Part shown: one piece after another, positions 43,434 to 52,064 of the stretch
Layout: each line of letters begins with the position of its first letter
Position numbering within the stretch: the first letter of the stretch is position 1
Assembly (NCBI RefSeq): GCF_001413955.1
Contig: NZ_LCTZ01000002.1
Coordinates: 3,024,501 to 3,088,500, forward strand
DNA from: Flagellimonas eckloniae
Lineage (GTDB): Bacteria; Bacteroidota; Bacteroidia; Flavobacteriales; Flavobacteriaceae
DNA: 64,000 nucleotides
Reading direction: 5' to 3'
Made by a program: the position numbers and the translations under genes
Notes under the pieces: model-generated
The model's input: only the letters and a program-made list of their open reading frames with translations
Told to the model about the DNA's origin: nothing
The model's database searches: none

Positions 43434-44585
43434 TTATAGCAATCCAAATAAATAGATGGTCAACATACCCCAGCTTGTGCCAGTGACCATACTTAAAATG
43501 GCCAGAACAATGGCATGCGGCATCAACTCTTTTTTATAGGCAGAAGTAACCGCTGGAGCAGTAGAGATTCCCCCAAGATTGGCCATACTGCCTATGGCAA
43601 CCCAAGCTATGTTGGTTTTAAGCAATCGAGCTGTAATCAACATCGTCAAAAAATGTAGAATCAGCCAAATCAGCACCAAAAAAATGAGGTTGATCGGCAA
43701 GGAAAGATTTGAGAAGTTCAGTTTAAGACCTAAAATGGCCATGATCAGGATAATAGAAAACCCGGCTAACTTCAACACCAATTTATGATTCCATAAGGGG
43801 TTAAGATTTCCCAACAACAACCCTATAATGGATAAAACTACCACGCCCATCAGAAAAGACATTGAAATTAAGGAAGCCAAAATCATAACAATTATAATGG
43901 TCCCTATGGTTACCAAGTTTAAAATCCTAAGGCTTACCTTTCCTTTTGACTCTGGAGGTTCTACTATAGGAAATTCCGAATCTATTCCCCATGCTTTATT
44001 TATACGATTGCTCTTTTTGATAAATTGAAACATCAAAATTGTCCAAATATTTACCAAAATGTTGTCCAATACCAGAATGGAAAGAAATATTGCTTCGGGT
44101 GTTTCTGCTAACTCCTTTAATACCAATTGACTTGTACTGCCCCCTATCCAACCGCCCACAATAGGGATAAGTCCTTTCCAATATCCGTTTCCAATAAACA
44201 GTGTGGTGTTTTCTGGATTAAAAAAGCCAAAAACCAGTACCAGTAAAACAGGAAGTGTAGCAATTACCAATGATCCCATACCAAATACTATAATCGGCTT
44301 TACCCCAACTATTTTTAGCTGTTTGAATGATAAAGCACTCATTACGGTGAGTATGGTAAAGGGGATGATCCATGACCTGCTCAAATCATGAAGGAAAACT
44401 TTTGATAGGTCAATTCCTGAGAGGTGTGTGAATGCAGCTGGGATGACATAGGCAAACAGTATTGCTGGAAACCAATCAAGAATCAACGTTATCCATTTGC
44501 TGTTGATTTTGCCAATCCATAGTACAAATAGCACAGTAAACAGCACAACCCCTGATGCTATAAGGAAGAGTGTTAGATCACTCAT
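43434..44585 (-). CDS. DUF819-family membrane protein
   Basis: 383 residues with about 10-11 hydrophobic helices. It resembles the DUF819 family: LILDWFPAILFAYVIPAAFT near 33-52, GGWIGGSTSQLVLKELAETP and the late GSMANLGGISTAPAVTSAYK, where two similar glycine-rich loops suggest an inverted-repeat transporter fold. The substrate is unknown. It overlaps the M20 peptidase gene upstream by 8 bp, so transport and hydrolysis are probably linked: a peptide or acylated amino acid taken up and cleaved, or the product carried (inference). Confidence 0.86.
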   Translation of the reverse strand: MSDLTLFLIASGVVLFTVLFVLWIGKINSKWITLILDWFPAILFAYVIPAAFTHLSGIDLSKVFLHDLSRSWIIPFTILTVMSALSFKQLKIVGVKPIIVFGMGSLVIATLPVLLVLVFGFFNPENTTLFIGNGYWKGLIPIVGGWIGGSTSQLVLKELAETPEAIFLSILVLDNILVNIWTILMFQFIKKSNRINKAWGIDSEFPIVEPPESKGKVSLRILNLVTIGTIIIVMILASLISMSFLMGVVVLSIIGLLLGNLNPLWNHKLVLKLAGFSIILIMAILGLKLNFSNLSLPINLIFLVLIWLILHFLTMLITARLLKTNIAWVAIGSMANLGGISTAPAVTSAYKKELMPHAIVLAILSMVTGTSWGMLTIYLFGLL

Positions 44586-46095
44586 AGTTTTGGGTTAGGA
44601 TGCCCAAACACATCTTAAGACCTTCATGAAAATTCCCCAACCGTAGGTTTTCATTGGGTGCATGAATGCTATTGTCCGGATTTGGAATTCTTACAGAGAT
44701 TGCGGGAACTCCGAGTACTGAAATAAAGGGAGCAATGGGTTGAGACCCGCCAGTGGATTGCATTCGAATATAATTTCCACTACCGAAAACATGTTCCATT
44801 GCCAAATCCAACCAATTTCCAAGTGGGGAGTTTAAATCCGTTCTAAAAGGCCTTGATCCAATGCGGGATTCTACTTTAATAAGCTTGGAATGTGTTCTTC
44901 TTTCATTTGGTGTGGGTTCTCCATTCAAAATGTAAAAGCCCTGAGATGCAATGAAACCCTTTACCAGTTCAATTTGCCTTTCTGCTGGAGTTTCCGGTAC
45001 CAATCGCATATCAATTTCTACCAGTGCCTTAGCCGGGATGATGGTGCGTACCTGGTCTTCCACCCATGCCGCACGCAATCCGCGTGCGTTCAAAGATGGA
45101 TATTGTAAGGCTTCTTGGTAGGTTGCCCCTATGGATTCAGGTTGGGCGATTCCCAAGGTCTCCAATAATTCCCTACGATTCTCTGGGACAGCGTTGACCA
45201 ACTTCTTTCGATTCTCGCTCATTTCGATTCCCTCATAAAAACCTGGTATTTGAACGATTCCTTTTTCATCCTTCATGGAACCCAATAATCGGGATAGCGC
45301 AAAAACTGGGTTTGGAGCGTAATTTCCGTATTGGCCCGAATGTAAATCTTTATTCGCACCATACACCGTTAATTTCATTGTGGCTATTCCCCGGGCCCCA
45401 AACATCAAGGTTGGAAGGTTCCCTGGGGGACGTGTACCATCCATAATGAGCATGGCATCTGCCGAAAACCTATCGCGATTTTTTTCTACCAATTCAGGTA
45501 GGGTTGGGGAACCCAATTCTTCTTGAAAATCCATAATGACCTTAATATTAAAGCCAGGATTTATTTTCTTCTCTTTAAGAATCCTTAAGGTTTGTATAAA
45601 TGCGATTGCAGGTCCTTTGGAATCGGATGCCGAACGTGCAAAGATCTTCCAGTCTGGATTAAAGTCTTTAGTCAGTTTGTCCCAAGGAATGATTTGACAG
45701 TCATTTTCACTACACTCCTTTAGAACAGGGATATATGGACTTTTCTGCTTCCATTGAGAGGAATCAACCGGCTGACCATCTATTTGTAGGTAAAAGAGAA
45801 TGGTACGTTTAGCTCGTTTAAATTTTCGTTCCGCGAATAAGTGCTTCACACCATTGGAAATCAGAACATCTGTTTCAAAATCCAAAGCTTGGAAGTTCGT
45901 TTGGCACCAGTCCAAATTTTTATTGATATTGTCTGTTGATTTTCCGTAGTTGGGAAGTCTTAAAAAATCTCTTAAGGTAGATAGGCCATCGATAAAATAT
46001 TCATCGGCAAGTTCATGTATTCTTTCTTTTTTTAGGCTTTGACCTGAAATAGAAATAGTTATTAAAAATAGTAAGAAGGCTAAAATGACTCTCAT
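44578..46095 (-). CDS. M20-family peptidase, secreted, with altered metal ligand
   Basis: 505 residues with a signal peptide (ending near SISGQ). The M20 layout is present: SASDSKGPA with the bridging Asp, DFQEELGSPT with the catalytic/ligand Glu pair, LIMDGTRPPG, and NSIHAPNENLRL with the last His. The first ligand position reads YLQIDGQPVD, so Gln104 stands where His is normal (YMHFDGQPVD in relatives); Asp106 is kept. The enzyme may bind metal differently or be specialised. Dipeptidases of this type cleave carnosine-like or acyl-amino substrates. It overlaps DUF819 by 8 bp. Confidence 0.88.
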   Translation of the reverse strand: MRVILAFLLFLITISISGQSLKKERIHELADEYFIDGLSTLRDFLRLPNYGKSTDNINKNLDWCQTNFQALDFETDVLISNGVKHLFAERKFKRAKRTILFYLQIDGQPVDSSQWKQKSPYIPVLKECSENDCQIIPWDKLTKDFNPDWKIFARSASDSKGPAIAFIQTLRILKEKKINPGFNIKVIMDFQEELGSPTLPELVEKNRDRFSADAMLIMDGTRPPGNLPTLMFGARGIATMKLTVYGANKDLHSGQYGNYAPNPVFALSRLLGSMKDEKGIVQIPGFYEGIEMSENRKKLVNAVPENRRELLETLGIAQPESIGATYQEALQYPSLNARGLRAAWVEDQVRTIIPAKALVEIDMRLVPETPAERQIELVKGFIASQGFYILNGEPTPNERRTHSKLIKVESRIGSRPFRTDLNSPLGNWLDLAMEHVFGSGNYIRMQSTGGSQPIAPFISVLGVPAISVRIPNPDNSIHAPNENLRLGNFHEGLKMCLGILTQNYE

Positions 46096-46269
46096 GAATT
46101 AAATTTAACCAAAACTTTAGACTTTATTTTCAAAAAACACTTGTCTTACTTGTAGTTGTGATTAAGTATATGATAACTCTTGAAACACTTTTATTTCATA
46201 AAGAAAATGGATTATTTAAATTCTATGTACCTTATAAGTATGACATATAAGAATTAGTGGAGAAGATCT

Positions 46270-47421
46270 CTAATATATGGTAACACCTTTAACAACTCGA
46301 GAAATAGCCCCACTTAATGATGGAGAATCTGGGCTTAGTCCTTTATCGAGTGATTTGTAAAAGCCCAGAAGTTGACCCAGTATAATATTAGAAACGGATA
46401 AATATTCCTCCTCAACATAAGTTTTGTTGTCAGATAGGACTATAAGTTCATCTATATCGACATCCTTTAAAGACTTTTCAGAGATACCTATTTGAGCAAT
46501 TGGTCTTTTTCCATCGTTCATGGCTTCAACCAAATCCTTTTCATAACGCAGTACGTCATCCATATTGGACAAATAATATACTACTAATGTGTTTTCATCA
46601 ACAACTGCCTTAGGACCATGCCGAAAACCAAGGTAAGAGTCATTTTTGCAAATTACCTCACCATCTGTTAATTCTTGTAATTTAAGATGAGATTCCATTG
46701 CGGTCCCATATTGTGGTCCAGACCCTAAAAACACTGCCCGATTAAAAGGTAATTTGGCTACCTTTTTTATAAGTTCAAGATGTTGGGTAAGTATTAAATC
46801 TCCATACAATGCAAGCTTACCGACTGTTTTCTTGAGTTTATTAATGTTTGTAATATCATTAATTAGTAAAGCCGCTAAGAGCATTCCAGAATAACTTCCG
46901 GTCATGGCAAGACTTTTATCATCTGCCTCGGGGGGAAGTATAAAAACATATCCGTTGTTTTTAATGCTATGTTTTGCAAGATTCCCTTCAGAATTACAGG
47001 TAATTATTAAGTGATTGCACTCGCCAGAATATTCGTCTGCTAATTTTACCGCCGCAACACTTTCCGGGCTATTGCCGGATCTGGCAAATGAAATAAGCAA
47101 TATGGACTCTGAAGAGTTAAAATAGTTTTTTGGATGCGAAACTAAATGTGTTGTAGCAACAGATACAGTTGGGATGTTAGTTTTACGTAAAACAGTTCCT
47201 TCAATTGAATAACCTATATACCCGCTGGTTCCTGCTCCTGTGAGTATGATTTTTTTTGTCTTTTTAAGAGCACTTTTCATATAAGATTGTATCTCTTCTT
47301 TTTCGACAACAATCTTTTCAAAAATATCTATCCACAGTTTGGGCTGTCCAGCTATTTCCTTAGCCGTAAATATAGCGCCATTTTTTGTCAAAATGGTTTC
47401 ATCAATATTAAGATACTTCAT
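46270..47421 (-). CDS. agaS: AgaS-type SIS-domain amino-sugar-phosphate deaminase/isomerase
   Basis: 383 residues, as in E. coli AgaS (384). Two SIS domains: ILTGAGTSGYIGY (about 59-71) and SFARSGNSPESVAAVKLADE (111-130) in the first, LGSGPQYGTAMESHLKLQEL (about 232-251) and GFRHGPK (265-271) in the second; the end SPSLSGAISRVVKGV also matches. AgaS converts galactosamine 6-phosphate to tagatose 6-phosphate and ammonia; glucosamine phosphates are an alternative substrate class. It is divergent from an AgaR-like regulator. The kinase and aldolase of an aga pathway are not in this window. Confidence 0.88.
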   Translation of the reverse strand: MKYLNIDETILTKNGAIFTAKEIAGQPKLWIDIFEKIVVEKEEIQSYMKSALKKTKKIILTGAGTSGYIGYSIEGTVLRKTNIPTVSVATTHLVSHPKNYFNSSESILLISFARSGNSPESVAAVKLADEYSGECNHLIITCNSEGNLAKHSIKNNGYVFILPPEADDKSLAMTGSYSGMLLAALLINDITNINKLKKTVGKLALYGDLILTQHLELIKKVAKLPFNRAVFLGSGPQYGTAMESHLKLQELTDGEVICKNDSYLGFRHGPKAVVDENTLVVYYLSNMDDVLRYEKDLVEAMNDGKRPIAQIGISEKSLKDVDIDELIVLSDNKTYVEEEYLSVSNIILGQLLGFYKSLDKGLSPDSPSLSGAISRVVKGVTIY

Positions 47422-47469
47422 TTTTATTGGTTATTTATGATTTCGAAAAACTTTCAAAACATTTCTTTA

Positions 47470-47477
47470 CAAATTTA
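47470..47477 (-). promoter_or_regulatory. Putative -7 element of agaS
   Basis: On the minus strand the octamer reads TAAATTTG, a perfect TAnnTTTG match, 49 bp before the agaS ATG. Downstream of it, towards the gene, lies TTTTGAAAG, similar to the half-sites at 53689-53776, at a place where a repressor would block transcription. Confidence 0.4.
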
Positions 47478-47616
47478 CAAAAGTTATTTAAACTTTAAAT
47501 ATAAATATTATTGTTTGCAAAACATTGCTAAAATGATAATGTTTGGTATCTTTTCAAGATTATTTCATAAAATACTCATTTTGTGTTTTTAAAGAATGTG
47601 CAATCACTAAATAAAC

Positions 47617-48402
47617 ATGGAAAAAAAGAATAAAAAACGCTCGACAGTTGAAAGACGGAAAAAAATTCTCAATATGCTTGATGAAAACGGCCAAGTCTTT
47701 GTGCACGAGTTGAGTGACGAGTTTAAAGTAAGTGAAGTTACCATTAGAAATGACCTTGACCTATTTGAATCAAAAAAGCTTCTGTTGCGCTCAAGGGGCG
47801 GTGCAATGAAATATGAAAACTCCGTTAGTATGGATTTTCAAATTTCGGATAAAGATAAAATCCATTACGCAGAAAAGATAAAAATTGGAAAAAAAGCAGC
47901 GGCACTGGTAAATAATGGAGAAACGATTATTGTGGATTCGGGCACTACAACTATGGAAATCGTTAAAAACTTGAATCCCAGTTATTCTTATAATGTTATT
48001 ACAAATGCCTTCAATATTGCAAATCAGCTAATTAATGCCCAGAATATAAATATTATTGTGCCGGGCGGAACCTTAAGGAAAAACTCCCATTCTTTAGTAG
48101 GTCCCCTTGCCGAAAAGAGTCTTCGCAATTTCTATGTGGACAAGGTTTTTATCGGAGTTGATGGCTTTGATACTTCACAAGGTGCTTTTACGCCCAACAT
48201 TGAAGAAGCATCTCTAAACCAGGTTATGATCGATATTGCCAAAGAAGTAATTTTAGTTGCTGATTCCAGTAAGTTTCAGCGACGTAGTTTGGCTTTTATA
48301 TGTCCTTTGGACAAAATCGATATTGTAGTTACTGATGAGAAAATAAGTAAAGAGGATTTGAAAAAATTAGAAGAAGTTAAAATAAAGGTAATTATTGCCT
48401 AA
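47617..48402 (+). CDS. DeoR-family transcriptional regulator (AgaR-like)
   Basis: 261 residues. An N-terminal DeoR helix-turn-helix (about 12-65; QVFVHELSDEFKVSEVTIR and NDLDLFESKKLLLRSRGGA) is followed by a sugar-phosphate-binding DeoRC domain (IIVDSGTTTMEIV at 104-116, GVDGFD, ADSSKFQRRSLAFI). The pattern closely follows AgaR and GlpR, which repress sugar genes until a phosphosugar binds. It is divergent from agaS with a 195-bp gap, so it probably regulates itself and agaS, and possibly the operons to its right. Confidence 0.92.
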   Translation: MEKKNKKRSTVERRKKILNMLDENGQVFVHELSDEFKVSEVTIRNDLDLFESKKLLLRSRGGAMKYENSVSMDFQISDKDKIHYAEKIKIGKKAAALVNNGETIIVDSGTTTMEIVKNLNPSYSYNVITNAFNIANQLINAQNINIIVPGGTLRKNSHSLVGPLAEKSLRNFYVDKVFIGVDGFDTSQGAFTPNIEEASLNQVMIDIAKEVILVADSSKFQRRSLAFICPLDKIDIVVTDEKISKEDLKKLEEVKIKVIIA

Positions 48403-48463
48403 GGGTTTAGATTATAGGCTATTAGTAATAAGTAATTCTTTACTTTGAATAGGTAATAGGGGA

Positions 48464-49558
48464 CTATATTTTTATGAAAGTCTTTTTTTTGTACATATAC
48501 CAAAGGATAAAATAAAGTATGCCAAAACCTCCAATAGCTAATATCATCTCATGGTAATCTCCGGTATACTGTTCTAATCCGAAGAGAATATGATTTGAAA
48601 TTTCTGAGAAGTTAAAAACATGGGACAGCACATAGGCCGTGATTGCATTCATGCCAATTACTTTCAGCGGAAATGTCCACTTATCCTTTCCTTTAATGTC
48701 AATAATCCAATAGAATAATGCCATCAATAGAAAACAAACCCCAGATGACGCCAAAACAAAAGAACTTGTCCAAATCTTCTTGACAATTGGGTGAAACTGG
48801 CCAACCAGAAATCCTAATAGTATTCCAACAATTCCATAGACCAAAAGCCGCACTGCAACTTGTTTTCTCGGAAGTCTGGATTTAATAAGTTCTCCAGCAA
48901 ACAAGCCAGACAAAGTGGTCGCTGTGAATCCAAATCCAGTAAGCACCCATGAGTATTGGGAGCCATACTCTTGAAACCTTCCCAGTATAAGACGATCAAA
49001 ATATATTGCATAATTTTCGTCGGGCAGTAATCTGCTTCTTCCTATTTCTGGTAAGGACGGTAAGGTTAACAGCCCTATATAAGTTAAAAGACAAGCTGCA
49101 AATGCGATGTAACGCCATTTCTTTGTTAAATGGACATACATTAGCACTGAAAAGAAATACCCGACAGCAATAGCTTGTAGGGTATTATTAAAAACACTGA
49201 ATTCTGCACTGTCGAAAGCAAGCAAATTACCCTGTACGATCCATCCTAAAACAAATAGAATAAGAAATCGTTTAACAAGCTTTCTATATATAACACTGTT
49301 ATTTACCTCTTGTTCTATTTTCTTGCCAATTGAAAAAGGAATAACCGCTCCTACAACAAATAAAAACAAGGGCATTATAATGTCATAAAATGTGCTCCCA
49401 AACCAATCGGGGTGATCAAATTGTTCTGCAAAAAACCCTGTAAAAGGTGTACCCGAACCCTTGTGTAAAGAGGCAAAGAAACGATCCGCAAAAATAATCA
49501 TCAACATATCAAAACCTCTTAATATGTCGATTGAAGCTATTCGTTTACTATCCCCCAT
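48464..49558 (-). CDS. NagX/HGSNAT-like transmembrane N-acetyltransferase, second copy
   Basis: 364 residues with about 10 helices. It begins RIASIDILRGFDMLMIIFAD and ends KKKTFIKI, as in bacterial relatives of heparan-alpha-glucosaminide N-acetyltransferase. His49 (HPDWFGSTFYDIIMP) is at the same place as His37 of the copy at 1149-2237. It should acetylate an amino sugar at the inner membrane using cytosolic acetyl-CoA; the exact sugar is inferred. It is the last gene of the WGE-protein/EamA/DUF4832/NagX leftward operon, 5 bp after the DUF4832 gene, and faces the AgaR-like regulator. Confidence 0.86.
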   Translation of the reverse strand: MGDSKRIASIDILRGFDMLMIIFADRFFASLHKGSGTPFTGFFAEQFDHPDWFGSTFYDIIMPLFLFVVGAVIPFSIGKKIEQEVNNSVIYRKLVKRFLILFVLGWIVQGNLLAFDSAEFSVFNNTLQAIAVGYFFSVLMYVHLTKKWRYIAFAACLLTYIGLLTLPSLPEIGRSRLLPDENYAIYFDRLILGRFQEYGSQYSWVLTGFGFTATTLSGLFAGELIKSRLPRKQVAVRLLVYGIVGILLGFLVGQFHPIVKKIWTSSFVLASSGVCFLLMALFYWIIDIKGKDKWTFPLKVIGMNAITAYVLSHVFNFSEISNHILFGLEQYTGDYHEMILAIGGFGILYFILWYMYKKKTFIKI

Positions 49559-49563
49559 TTTTA

Positions 49564-51096
49564 TTAGTCTACTTTAAGTGTATGCTTTAAACTGTTATAC
49601 CCGGTATTCTCTTCCCATACATCTTGGTTGGCCATTCGTATTGCATATTCCGGGCGGCCTTTGATGGTTTGGTAGGCTTCTTCCAGATGCAGAAAGACAT
49701 CATATTCGCCTGCCGTAAGAGTCTGTGGTAAGGAAAAGCTTTGTTTTAAAGTTACTTCCGAAAACCAACGACGTATATCTGTATCGAATTCTAAGGTGGT
49801 GATCTCATCATTGGCCTTGTTTCGCAATACCAGATTTACATTTCTTTCTTTAGTGGGCGATGCATACCCTATATTTTCAAGTATGATATCTACCTCTAAA
49901 TTATCATCTGTTGTTAAAGAATCTGGGAATGTTGCAGTCTTGAGCACAAACCGATATCCAAGATTTTTCTTTATGGCCTCTATACATCCGCCCGAAGTCC
50001 AATCATTGTTCACGTCATTGTTGAAATCTGTGTTCAAATAGGTATAGTGCAATGACCTCAGGTCAATATCTGCAATGCCATCTGGCGAGCAATTGCTTTC
50101 TGGGTTGTATTCATCTGTGCAGGTTTCACCCCCTACTAGTACATACTTGCTGTCTTCTTGGAAATAGGTTTTTAAGTTGGAAATATCCGTAACTCTTTCG
50201 GAGGAGGAATTTCCATAATCTTCATAGGTTCCAAAATCATCCGCGCTTGCAAATAAACAATCGTTGTGAAATCCTATTCGTGCTTTATCAGTTTCTGAGA
50301 ACGCTTCTGCTTCGGTAATTGCAGCAACATTAGTTGTAGCAGTAATGCCATATACATAACGTTGTTTCATTTGCGGATAACGTACCTGTACCATCAATTC
50401 TTTTGGAGTGGCCTCTAAAAGTGCTTTCAATACATCTATTCGGTCTTGCCAATTTTCATCCAATAACTTTCCTTGGGTTGCATTTGGCGAGGGGTCACCA
50501 AAAAAATCGGTATAATAATTTTCCCCCCAGGTGCCTATAAAACCCATTTGTACAGCAGTGATAACATCAGCATTTGTAGTTAGAACAGCACCCAATTGTT
50601 GGATTTGAGCCAAAACGACATCTTTAGGGGCGTCTCCATAAGGAGGGCAAATAAAACCTTCATTGCAATTGCCAGAATTTGAGGTTACTGTGTAAGTGAA
50701 TCGCGGTATTATCTTTATACCTGCGTTTCTGGCAGCATCAAAATCAAGTTGCATGTTGTCTAAGAATGTTTGGGAAATAGTGCCATTGGTAAAATCATCA
50801 AGTATAAAATACCTGAATACCATCGTATTTATGGTTTCATAATTAGCCCCTTCCGCAGACGTTGATGTTCTGTACCCCCTTAGTTCATCTTCATCCAATA
50901 CCTGATAATTACTTGCCCTCGTTTCTGAATATTTATAGAAACCACGGTCTGGGTTGGCAAAGTCTGAATCATCAACAGAATAGGTAACTGTTGTTTTGGT
51001 TGTTGTATCCGAATCAGGATTGGAAGTGTTGTCATTACTATTGCAAGACAATACAAAATAGACTAATAGTGCATATAGGTAACTCATGATTTTCAT
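49564..51096 (-). CDS. DUF4874/DUF4832 lipoprotein, putative glycosidase
   Basis: 510 residues with signal peptide and lipobox (VLSCNSN, lipid Cys18). The N-terminal DUF4874 region (about 45-230) starts NPDRGFYKYSE and looks like a TIM-barrel: FRYFILDDF, AGIKIIPRFTYT, then GFIGTWGENYYTD with Trp190-Gly191-Glu192, Glu192 being a candidate catalytic acid. DUF4832 (about 240-510) ends with a beta-sandwich (DNLEVDIILENIGYASP). Enzymatic activity is inferred from fold resemblance. The neighbouring gene 52065-53603 shares the WGE motif. It should sit in the periplasm or at the cell surface. Confidence 0.82.
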   Translation of the reverse strand: MKIMSYLYALLVYFVLSCNSNDNTSNPDSDTTTKTTVTYSVDDSDFANPDRGFYKYSETRASNYQVLDEDELRGYRTSTSAEGANYETINTMVFRYFILDDFTNGTISQTFLDNMQLDFDAARNAGIKIIPRFTYTVTSNSGNCNEGFICPPYGDAPKDVVLAQIQQLGAVLTTNADVITAVQMGFIGTWGENYYTDFFGDPSPNATQGKLLDENWQDRIDVLKALLEATPKELMVQVRYPQMKQRYVYGITATTNVAAITEAEAFSETDKARIGFHNDCLFASADDFGTYEDYGNSSSERVTDISNLKTYFQEDSKYVLVGGETCTDEYNPESNCSPDGIADIDLRSLHYTYLNTDFNNDVNNDWTSGGCIEAIKKNLGYRFVLKTATFPDSLTTDDNLEVDIILENIGYASPTKERNVNLVLRNKANDEITTLEFDTDIRRWFSEVTLKQSFSLPQTLTAGEYDVFLHLEEAYQTIKGRPEYAIRMANQDVWEENTGYNSLKHTLKVD

Positions 51097-51128
51097 GGCA
51101 ATTAAATTGATAACGTTATGTAGTGTTC

Positions 51129-52046
51129 CTACATAGGCTGACCATTACTAGTTATCTTCTCTTCTGGCTCTTCCTCTTCTGGGTCAATAGCCAAAAGAAA
51201 AGCGGCGACTATTGCCAAAACAATACCAGCAATTTTAAAAATACCCGGCAAGACTCCCACTACAATCATTGCTATAATAGCTGTTATCAATGGAGCACCT
51301 GCATTGGTCAGTGGTGAAACCACCATGGCCTTACCGTATCTAAATGCAAATACCAGGCAAAGAGCACCAATTGCATTTAATATTTGTATTCCAGCTGCAA
51401 GCCATGGGCCATTTGCACCCCAATTGATTTCTTGTGTAAAATCGGTCATTAAAAGTGCCACAGGGATGATTAACAAACCTGTTATCATCATATAGAAAAA
51501 AATACTTTCGGCATTCATGATTTTGTTTGCAAACTTCATAAAATACGCCTGAATGCCCCATGCGGCCAATACAAGAACGGCCAAAATAAACCATGAAACA
51601 CCATAGTTTCCTGATTCATTTCCTGTTGAATATTCAAATAACGGAAGTGCGATTATGGCAAGCACAATACCTATAGTTCCTTTTAGGCCTGTTCGCTCCT
51701 TCAGAAAGAAATAGGACAAAACAATTGTTATCACAGGAGAAAGGGATATTATAGGAAAGATAAGATAGGTTGGCCCTACCGTTACGGCATGAAAAAGGAC
51801 CATCTGCCCACCAGCTCCCAAAAGACCGATTAGACAACCATAAAAGATAGATTTTTTATCGTACTGTAATTTCCAGTTGATACGATTTAGCACAAAAATG
51901 GCCGGGGGAATCATAGTAATTGCCCATACACAATAGATTAAGGTATCTGGAAATCCGTTTTCTGCAGGAAGCCCTGTAAAAGCCCCCCAAACACCCCAAA
52001 AAATTGTAGTTACTAAAGCGTATATCAACCAAGGTTTTGATTTCAT
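51129..52046 (-). CDS. EamA-type (DMT) transporter
   Basis: 305 residues with ten hydrophobic helices in two EamA halves. The N-terminus reads WLIYALVTTIFWGVWGAFTG and the repeat join is near residue 145. The C-terminus is acidic (DPEEEEPEEK). The DMT superfamily includes sugar/nucleotide and metabolite exporters and sugar importers; direction and substrate are unknown. The position between two putative periplasmic glycosidases, with NagX downstream, suggests that it carries a released sugar across the inner membrane (inference). Confidence 0.86.
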   Translation of the reverse strand: MKSKPWLIYALVTTIFWGVWGAFTGLPAENGFPDTLIYCVWAITMIPPAIFVLNRINWKLQYDKKSIFYGCLIGLLGAGGQMVLFHAVTVGPTYLIFPIISLSPVITIVLSYFFLKERTGLKGTIGIVLAIIALPLFEYSTGNESGNYGVSWFILAVLVLAAWGIQAYFMKFANKIMNAESIFFYMMITGLLIIPVALLMTDFTQEINWGANGPWLAAGIQILNAIGALCLVFAFRYGKAMVVSPLTNAGAPLITAIIAMIVVGVLPGIFKIAGIVLAIVAAFLLAIDPEEEEPEEKITSNGQPM

Positions 52047-52064
52047 TATATTAGTATTAGTTGG

